Both the position numbers and the translations under genes were made by a program. Positions 1 to 4,768 of a stretch of 5,499 nucleotides of DNA are shown piece by piece. Each line of letters begins with the position of its first letter. The first letter of the stretch is position 1. The notes below the pieces were generated by a model. That model did no database searches and had not been told where the DNA came from. It was given only the letters and a program-made list of their open reading frames with translations. Origin of the DNA: Desulfobacula sp. (GTDB lineage: Bacteria; Desulfobacterota; Desulfobacteria; Desulfobacterales; Desulfobacteraceae); assembly GCF_021107415.1 (NCBI RefSeq), contig NZ_JAIOSW010000334.1:1-5499 (forward strand), read 5' to 3'.

Positions 1-85
1 ATTACGTGCCTATAGTATCATTTCCATGAAGAATGCTATGAATAAATGGAATGGAATGGATAGTGATTTTTTGATACATATGAAC

Positions 86-125
86 GATACAACAAACGAG
101 TCATAAGTGTCTCGCTTGTTGTGTC
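86..125 (-). terminator. Hairpin terminator after rubrerythrin
   Basis: Bases 89-100 (ACAACAAACGAG) pair with 111-122 (CTCGCTTGTTGT) around a 10-base loop; one position is a G-U wobble in the minus-strand RNA. Two more pairs extend it to 86/125 past a mismatch. It begins 10 bases after the rubrerythrin TAA at 135-137, the expected place for the operon's end. The T-rich tract (131-136) lies on the side that would serve plus-strand transcription, and the minus-strand side has only a weak U content, so it may act mainly as an RNA 3'-end stem or in both directions. Confidence 0.65.
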
Positions 126-134
126 AGATATTTT

Positions 135-710
135 TTACCAATTTTTATATAGCAATTCAGAATACCCTGTCGGTTTTACACAGGCAGGACACTTTTTCGG
201 TGCAGATCTTCCTGTATGCAGGTATCCGCAGCTCAGACAGCGCCAGACTTTTTCTTCATCTTTTTTAAAAACCCTGTCCGTTGCAATATTTTCGGCCAGC
301 TCAAGGTAGAGCTTTTCATGATGCTTTTCTGCTACAATAATATTGTTGAACGTATCTTGTGCCCTTTCAAATCCTTCTTCTTCGGCTATCTTTGCAAATT
401 TTTCATACATATCTTCGCTGACCTATTTTTCCAAAGCTGCTGCTGAAAGAAGATTGGCACGGGTATCCTTAATTACACCCGTGGGAAAGACCCATTTCAT
501 TTCAAGCTCTCCCCCGTTAAAAAATTTAAAAAACCGCAACGCATGTTCAAATTCCTGACCTGCAGTTTCATCAAATATTTTTGCAATCTGAATAAACCCT
601 TCTTCCCTGGCTTTGTTTGCAAAAAAATCATACCGGGTTCTGGCCTGGGTTTCTGCTGCAAAAGAAATATGAAGATTTTTTGCGGTCTGACTTTCCCTGA
701 ATTTAATCAT
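135..710 (-). CDS. rbr: Rubrerythrin interrupted by an in-frame amber codon (recoded or pseudogene)
   Basis: Read through the TAG at codon 96, the gene has 191 codons, the same length as Desulfovibrio vulgaris rubrerythrin as I recall it, and aligns to it without gaps. The N-terminal ferritin-like domain has diiron ligands E20, E53, H56, E94 and the E128-H131 pair (AEKHH); the C-terminal rubredoxin domain has C158/C161 (CLSC) and C174/C177 (CPAC) and ends YKNW. Rubrerythrin reduces hydrogen peroxide to water in the cytoplasm of anaerobes, taking electrons through its rubredoxin centre. Two things are odd: TAG at codon 96, and Val at position 97 where the diiron ligand Glu is expected. The second half is well preserved and has its own ATG at 410, so re-initiation, pyrrolysine insertion or recent inactivation are all possible. 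If the stop is real, neither half alone is a normal rubrerythrin. It is the last gene before the terminator. Confidence 0.9.
423..425 (-). other. In-frame TAG in rubrerythrin
   Basis: The minus strand reads TTG GAA AAA TAG GTC AGC GAA GAT ATG TAT. The homologous stretch in Desulfovibrio is GEHHEYTEMY, so TAG takes the second His position with no length change. The frame continues for 95 codons of clear rubrerythrin. The neighbouring codons also diverge from the family, which favours damage here more than a single recoded site would. Confidence 0.9.
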
Positions 711-713
711 ATA

Positions 714-722
714 CACCTTCTT
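714..722 (-). promoter_or_regulatory. Ribosome binding site that decides the rubrerythrin start
   Basis: The minus strand reads AAGAAGGTGTATATG. A GTG at 716 could open the frame two codons earlier, but its G is part of the AAGG ribosome site. ATG 710, five bases downstream, is the better start. With it, residue numbering matches Desulfovibrio rubrerythrin exactly. Confidence 0.7.
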
Positions 723-724
723 TT

Positions 725-916
725 TTATTCTTCAATAATAATAGCGTCGGCACCGCATTCATCTGCTGCCTTGCGGACGATGTCTTTAAAATGATCCGGG
801 ATCTCATCCACTTTAATCGTAGACTTTAATTGATCTTCATCATACTCAAAAACTTCCGAACAAAGATCGTTGCAGTTTCTGTCTCCCATGCACTGTTTTG
901 TAATAGTTACTTTCAT
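725..916 (-). CDS. Small single-cluster ferredoxin with Asp at a cluster-ligand position
   Basis: This 63-residue ferredoxin runs from ATG 916, backed by AAAAGGAGA nine bases upstream. The cluster motif is C9-M-G-D12-R-N-C15-N-D-L-C19, with the remote ligand C54 in ADECGADAI. The usual motif is CxxCxxCxxxC; here the second Cys is Asp. Pyrococcus furiosus ferredoxin has the same change and can hold a [4Fe-4S] cluster with Asp ligation or convert to [3Fe-4S]. Pro is also missing after both C19 (Ser) and C54 (Gly), so this is a divergent member. The chain is acidic and has no second cluster motif. It would carry one electron in the cytoplasm. The rubrerythrin start is only 14 bases downstream, so it is a reasonable electron donor for that protein, though this partnership is inferred from position. 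Confidence 0.9.
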   Translation of the reverse strand: MKVTITKQCMGDRNCNDLCSEVFEYDEDQLKSTIKVDEIPDHFKDIVRKAADECGADAIIIEE

Positions 917-991
917 CTGATTTTTCTCCTTTTAGTGGTTTATTTTTACCTTTGTTATTTCCGAATACATTCCATATAAAGATACCCGGTA

Positions 992-1384
992 TTACACAAT
1001 CAATTCATAGCCGCTGTTCCGCCATGCCGTTGTCCCTCCGGCCAGGCTGTGGACATGAACAAACCCGTGATTCTGCAGAAATATGCCACAATTGCTCAAT
1101 GGGAAAACCGGCTTCCTGCCAGCTCTTGATTCCGCCGTACAGGTATCCGCCCCGGTCCTTGATTTAATTTCCATATTTCCCGAAATATGATCCGCGTGAA
1201 CATGGGTTTCAAAAATATGGGTAATTCTAAGATTATTTTCCCGGGCAACTTCAATATAATCCTGAACATCTCTCTTCGGATCAACAACACAGGCAACACC
1301 TGCCTGTGGACAGCCGATCATATAGGAGAGACATCCCATTCCCGGAACTGTAAACTGTTTAAAAAAAAAATTCCTCCTTTCCAA
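992..1384 (-). pseudogene. Decayed MBL-fold persulfide dioxygenase/double rhodanese (internal deletions)
   Basis: The N-terminal part (to about base 1150) is the start of an ETHE1/CstB-like metallo-beta-lactamase hydrolase: QFTVPGMGCLSYMIG, VVDPKRDV, and the metal motif ETHVHADHISGN. The fold then stops abruptly. Bases 1151-1089, in another reading frame, encode GGYLYGGIKSWQEAGFPIEQL, the end of one rhodanese domain. From about 1087 the first frame resumes with FLQNHGFVHVHSLAGG and TTAWRNSGYELIV, the end of a second rhodanese. An intact MBL-rhodanese-rhodanese protein would need roughly 450 codons, so about 1 kb has been lost in two deletions whose frame effects cancel. Most of the metal site and both catalytic loops are gone, so sulfur chemistry is unlikely. 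The first codon in this frame is TTG 1384, upstream of the Shine-Dalgarno, so the normal start also seems lost. A 130-residue product is possible but probably inert. An assembly artefact is the alternative. Confidence 0.8.
1361..1380 (-). promoter_or_regulatory. Ribosome binding site and T10 run with no usable start codon
   Basis: The minus strand has a near-perfect AAAGGAGGAA (1380-1371), then ten T (1370-1361), then AAACAG leading into the conserved QFTVPGMGC. No ATG, GTG or TTG in the right frame lies 5-12 bases after the AGGAGG. The nearest in-frame ATG is at 1339, about 34 bases away and inside the conserved fold. The start codon was probably lost, perhaps by slippage in the T run. Confidence 0.6.
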
Positions 1385-1411
1385 TAATTTATTAAATATA
1401 ATTTGAGTTGA

Positions 1412-3556
1412 TCATCCCCGCGCCCAAGCATGGTATTTTTTGATCCATGCAAGTAATTTTCCAGGTGCATGATTTTTCTTCCATAAGCCTGCCGCATACT
1501 TGTTGGCTTCAGCCATTGTGGGATAAATATGAATTGTCCCTAATATTTTATTCAACCCTATTCCATGCTTCATCGCAAGGACAAACTCTGCTATCACATC
1601 GGCCGCATGATTTCCCACAATGGTAACGCCTAATATTTTATCCTTTCCCGGCAGGGTCAAAACCTTTACAAACCCATGATCTTCAGAGTCTGCAATGGCC
1701 CGGTCAAGATCATCAATCCCATATTTAACCATTTCATAATCAATGTGAGCAAATTTGGCGTCTGTCTCATTCAAGCCAACCCTTGCCACTTCAGGGTCGG
1801 TGTAAGTGGCCCATGGGATGATGCTGTAATCCACCCTGAATTTCTTAAATCTGCCAAACAGAGCGTTTACAGAAGCATACCAGGCTTCATGGGCTGCTGT
1901 ATGGGTAAACTGAAACCGGCCATGAACATCTCCGCTGCAATAAATATTGGGAAAATTGGTCTGTAAAAATTCATTGGTTTCAATATGCCGATTCCCGACA
2001 AGTTCAATCCCCAGTTCTTCAAGGCCAAAGCCTTTAACATTCGGGGTTCTTCCAAGGGCGATTAAAATTTCATCAAATGTAATTCTGATTTTTTTCCCAT
2101 CATGATCGCAGACCAGTTGTTTTTCTTCCCCTGAAACTTCAATTGCTTTGGCGGAATGCTTCAAAAGAACTTCAATGCCTTCGGACTGAAATCTGTCTAA
2201 AATTATTTGGGCTGCATCCAGATCTTCTTTTTTCATTATCTGCGAGCCTCTCTGGACAAGGGTCACGTTTGATCCCAGCCTTGAAAACCCCTGTGCCAGC
2301 TCACACCCGATGGGGCCTGCACCCAGGACCACCAAATTTTCCGGCAGTGTTCTGATATCCCAGATATTGTCCGAGGTAAGATAATTTATTTGATGCAGCC
2401 CGGGCAAATCAGGAATCATTGGTTTTGCGCCGGTGGCAACAATAATATTTTTTGTGGTTAAAACTTTACCATTCACCTTTACTTCAAAGGGCGATACGAT
2501 GTTTGCCCTGCCCTGGATACAATCTACGCCCAGTCCGGTGAAACGCTCCACTGAATCATGGGGTGCAACTTTTTTAATAATAGATTGAATCCGTTCCATG
2601 ACCGCTGCAAAATTAAAATCAACTGAGGCGCTGTCAAATCCGAATTCTTTTGCTCTTTTGGCATAGGAGGCAAGTTTGGCACTGGCAATAAGGGCCTTGC
2701 TGGGCACACATCCGGTATTAAGGCAATCCCCCCCCATTTTATGTTCTTCAATCAAAGCAACCTTTGCCTTGACAGCTGCTGCAATAAAGGATGCCACAAG
2801 TCCTGCCGACCCTGCACCGATCACCACAAGGTTATAATTAAAAGATTTGGGCTTTAAGAATTTAGAAAATATTTTCCGGCTTCTGACAACTGCTGTAAAC
2901 CGTTTTGCAATAATTGGAAAAACACCCAATAAGGCAAAAGAAAAAATAATGTTCCATGATAAAATACCGCCGGGTGATTCTATTTTTGCCAACTGGGTTC
3001 CTGCATTGACAAATACAATAGTGCCAGGGAACATTCCCACCTGGCTGACAATATAAAAGACAATGGTACGAATGGCAGTCAACCCCATGACAAGGTTGAT
3101 CATAAAAAAGGGGAAAACCGGCACAAGCCTTAAGGTAAACAAATAGAATCCACCCTCCTTTTTTATCCCTTTGTTAATGGCCGAAAGCTTTGAAGAAAAC
3201 TTATTCTGAACCCAGTCTCTAAACATATAGCGAGAAAATAAAAAGGCCAATGTTGCTTCGATGGTGCTGGCAAAGGAAACAAGAAGTATCCCGTAAAAAA
3301 GTCCGAACAATGCACCACCGGCCAGTGTCATAATAGCGGCTCCGGGCAGGGACAAGGCTGCCATAAGAATATAGACGACCATGTAAATCACCATGGTCCA
3401 AGCCTTATGCTGCCCATAATACTCTTTAAAAGCCGCCAGTTCGTTTTTAAGGTTGGAAAGAGAAAAATACTGATCCAGGTCAAACAAAAAAAACATCCCG
3501 ATTAAACATAGAATGACCAGCAACAAAATAATTTTAAATCCCGGACTTTTTCCCAT
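1412..3556 (-). CDS. VTT (TVP38/TMEM64) membrane domain fused to a dihydrolipoamide dehydrogenase-like flavoprotein
   Basis: This 714-residue protein has two parts. Residues 1 to about 230 are a membrane domain: an N-terminal helix (8-26), more hydrophobic segments (about 54-108), and the VTT signatures GALFGLFYG (81-89), RLVPVFPFFMIN (143-154) and MGLTAIR. Residues 240-714 are a soluble flavin disulfide reductase: FAD-binding VVIGAGSAG (244-252), redox pair C278/C283 in GGDCLNTGCVPSK, VATGA, NAD(P)H-binding GAGPIG (412-417), FAD motif YCSGDVHG, and a C-terminal IYPTMAE (677-683). Tyr replaces the His of lipoamide dehydrogenase, as in mercuric-reductase-like relatives. It has neither an N-terminal metal-binding domain nor the C-terminal Cys pair of MerA, so mercury reduction is not supported. 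The fusion is known in proteobacteria but its substrate is unclear; a membrane-anchored thiol or disulfide reductase is the likely role. AAGGGA eight bases before ATG 3556 fits the start. The stop is TGA, and the ends look complete. Confidence 0.93.
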   Translation of the reverse strand: MGKSPGFKIILLLVILCLIGMFFLFDLDQYFSLSNLKNELAAFKEYYGQHKAWTMVIYMVVYILMAALSLPGAAIMTLAGGALFGLFYGILLVSFASTIEATLAFLFSRYMFRDWVQNKFSSKLSAINKGIKKEGGFYLFTLRLVPVFPFFMINLVMGLTAIRTIVFYIVSQVGMFPGTIVFVNAGTQLAKIESPGGILSWNIIFSFALLGVFPIIAKRFTAVVRSRKIFSKFLKPKSFNYNLVVIGAGSAGLVASFIAAAVKAKVALIEEHKMGGDCLNTGCVPSKALIASAKLASYAKRAKEFGFDSASVDFNFAAVMERIQSIIKKVAPHDSVERFTGLGVDCIQGRANIVSPFEVKVNGKVLTTKNIIVATGAKPMIPDLPGLHQINYLTSDNIWDIRTLPENLVVLGAGPIGCELAQGFSRLGSNVTLVQRGSQIMKKEDLDAAQIILDRFQSEGIEVLLKHSAKAIEVSGEEKQLVCDHDGKKIRITFDEILIALGRTPNVKGFGLEELGIELVGNRHIETNEFLQTNFPNIYCSGDVHGRFQFTHTAAHEAWYASVNALFGRFKKFRVDYSIIPWATYTDPEVARVGLNETDAKFAHIDYEMVKYGIDDLDRAIADSEDHGFVKVLTLPGKDKILGVTIVGNHAADVIAEFVLAMKHGIGLNKILGTIHIYPTMAEANKYAAGLWKKNHAPGKLLAWIKKYHAWARG

Positions 3557-3575
3557 TGGTTTTTTCCCTTAAAAC

Positions 3576-4697
3576 CTATAACACTTTCTCAATGGCTTGA
3601 AATTTCTTCATAAATTTACGATCAATATAGTCTTTAATCATAAATGCAATTTTCCCACCAAACACGAAGTTTTTTTTCTTGAACACACCCAGTCCGCCAC
3701 CCACATTAAAAATCAAAAGATATTCCGGACCCGGATCAAACATTTCAAGTTCTTTACCGTCAAGGCTTGCCATAAGATTGTGCAGCAAAACAGGATTTTG
3801 CCTGACAGCGTATACCCCGACCTTATCCAACGGCTGATCCTCAAAATAGATACAGTCACCGCCGCCGAATATTTCCGGATATTTTACCGACTGCAGGTAT
3901 TTATTCACTAAAAGTCCTTTATCCGGACCGACCGGCAGGCCTGATTCCTCAAAAATGGTAGAGGGTTTGACACCCAGAGCCATAAAAATAAAATCTGTTG
4001 GGAATGTTTCCCCGGATTCAAGGCAAATCTCATTGGGCTTAATCTCTTTTACATAGCCGGCTTCTATGATTTGAATCCCCCTGTTCTGAAGGGATGATAA
4101 AACTCTTGACCTGATAGTTTCGGGGAATTTGGCCATGAATTTTTTGCCTGCAAAAATCCGGATATCCGGTAGTTGCCTGTTCACTTTTTTTGCCAGCTGC
4201 CACACATTTCCGGCCACTTCGGCAGATGAAGGCCCACCCCCGACAATACTGACAAGCATCTTTTTTTGTGCAAATAATTCTTTTAATTTATCGGCTGCCT
4301 CCATAAGCTTTTCAATGGGTTTTACAGAATAAATATTGTCACGAGCCTCTGGAGCTGCCTGCATGGGAACATAGCTGCCCGCATTAAAGGAGAGCACATC
4401 ATAGGTGAAGGTATGCCCGGTACTGGTATAAATCTCTTTTTTATCCGGATCAATCCTGTCAACTTTATCCTTTATAAAAATACCGCCCTGTTTTTGAACC
4501 ACGTCTCTTGTGGCGAAGCGGATGTCATCGGGGCCGTATGTCCCGCCCAACATCCCCGGGCCCATACCGGAATAATAGTGATAAAAAGAAGGGCCTATCA
4601 CCGTTACTTTAAACCCCTTTTCAACAAATTTATCAATATTTTCAAGGGTCATCATATGAGCATGACCGCCCCCGACAAGCACAAGATGTTTTCTCAT
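3576..4697 (-). CDS. FAD-dependent pyridine nucleotide oxidoreductase, SelD-associated/NDH-2-like type
   Basis: This 373-residue flavoprotein has two dinucleotide-binding folds. The FAD site is the N-terminal LVLVGGGHAH (residues 5-14), and the NAD(P)H site is SIVGGGPSSAE (150-160). A second FAD motif, EIFGGGDC (275-282), is followed by DKVGVYAVRQNP. There is no CxxxxC redox pair, so it is not a classic disulfide reductase; the layout is that of type II NADH dehydrogenases and sulfide:quinone reductases. The GGGHAH start and the SGMGPGMLGGTY segment (43-54) resemble, from memory, the family found as an N-terminal partner of SelD selenide,water dikinase, or standing alone beside it. That would suit a locus with a Sec-coding rhodanese. 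No transmembrane helix is evident; the basic C-terminus (YIDRKFMKKFQ) could touch the membrane. The substrate is unknown. It lies 19 bases before the next gene, and its own AGGAG supports this start. Confidence 0.88.
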   Translation of the reverse strand: MRKHLVLVGGGHAHMMTLENIDKFVEKGFKVTVIGPSFYHYYSGMGPGMLGGTYGPDDIRFATRDVVQKQGGIFIKDKVDRIDPDKKEIYTSTGHTFTYDVLSFNAGSYVPMQAAPEARDNIYSVKPIEKLMEAADKLKELFAQKKMLVSIVGGGPSSAEVAGNVWQLAKKVNRQLPDIRIFAGKKFMAKFPETIRSRVLSSLQNRGIQIIEAGYVKEIKPNEICLESGETFPTDFIFMALGVKPSTIFEESGLPVGPDKGLLVNKYLQSVKYPEIFGGGDCIYFEDQPLDKVGVYAVRQNPVLLHNLMASLDGKELEMFDPGPEYLLIFNVGGGLGVFKKKNFVFGGKIAFMIKDYIDRKFMKKFQAIEKVL

Positions 4698-4700
4698 TTC

Positions 4701-4710
4701 ACCCTCTCCT
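4701..4710 (-). promoter_or_regulatory. Ribosome binding site of the FAD oxidoreductase
   Basis: The minus strand reads AGGAGAGGGT and then GAA before ATG 4697. A strong AGGAG lies 8 bases from the start and fixes it. The site sits immediately downstream of the repeat hairpins, so their folding could affect its access. Confidence 0.8.
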
Positions 4711-4714
4711 TTTA

Positions 4715-4768
4715 CTTGTGACCTTCAGGTTACGTGTGACCTTCAGGTTAAAGGTCACAAGCAGGTTA
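4715..4768. repeat. Three 18-base units, third with an inverted 11-mer; alternative hairpins
   Basis: Unit 1 (4715-4732) and unit 2 (4733-4750) match at 17 of 18 bases; both hold TGTGACCTTCAGGTTA. Unit 3 (4751-4768) keeps the CAGGTTA tail at the same phase, but its first 11 bases, AAGGTCACAAG, are the exact reverse complement of the first 11 of unit 1. Two hairpins compete for this arm: 9 bp with a 7-base loop (4735-4743 with 4751-4759) and 11 bp with a 25-base loop (4715-4725 with 4751-4761). The array starts on the rhodanese stop codon and ends about five bases before the Shine-Dalgarno of the next gene. No U-run follows either hairpin, so it is not a plain intrinsic terminator. It could be an operator array, a processing or translation-control element, or a chance duplication. 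Confidence 0.85.

Noticed and set aside
47..61. ATGGA repeated three times
   Set aside because: Only a 15-base simple repeat in the gene-free left edge, too short to interpret.
982..992. ATACCCGGTAT palindrome and a possible weak internal promoter before the ferredoxin
   Set aside because: The palindrome is short, overlaps the stop codon of the remnant, and no convincing -35/-10 pair is present at proper spacing.
1412..1414. TGA stop of the VTT-flavoprotein is in frame with the following MBL remnant, suggesting a Sec fusion
   Set aside because: The flavoprotein ends at its usual length, no Cys is expected there, and a strong ribosome site precedes the next gene.
1412..3556. Mercuric reductase
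   Set aside because: It has the CxxxxC pair but lacks the metal-binding N-terminal domain and the C-terminal vicinal cysteines, and no mer genes are nearby.
3576..3578. TAG at the end of the FAD oxidoreductase as a pyrrolysine codon
   Set aside because: The protein is complete at that point and the next gene's ribosome site follows at once; it is a normal stop.
3597..3911. Open frame on the plus strand opposite the FAD oxidoreductase, and similar plus-strand frames elsewhere
   Set aside because: They lie antisense to clear genes and show no recognisable domains; I take them as shadows.
4735..4759. TGTGA...TCACA resembling a CRP/FNR-type site
   Set aside because: The half-sites are 15 bases apart, not 6; the spacing fits the hairpin and repeat structure instead.
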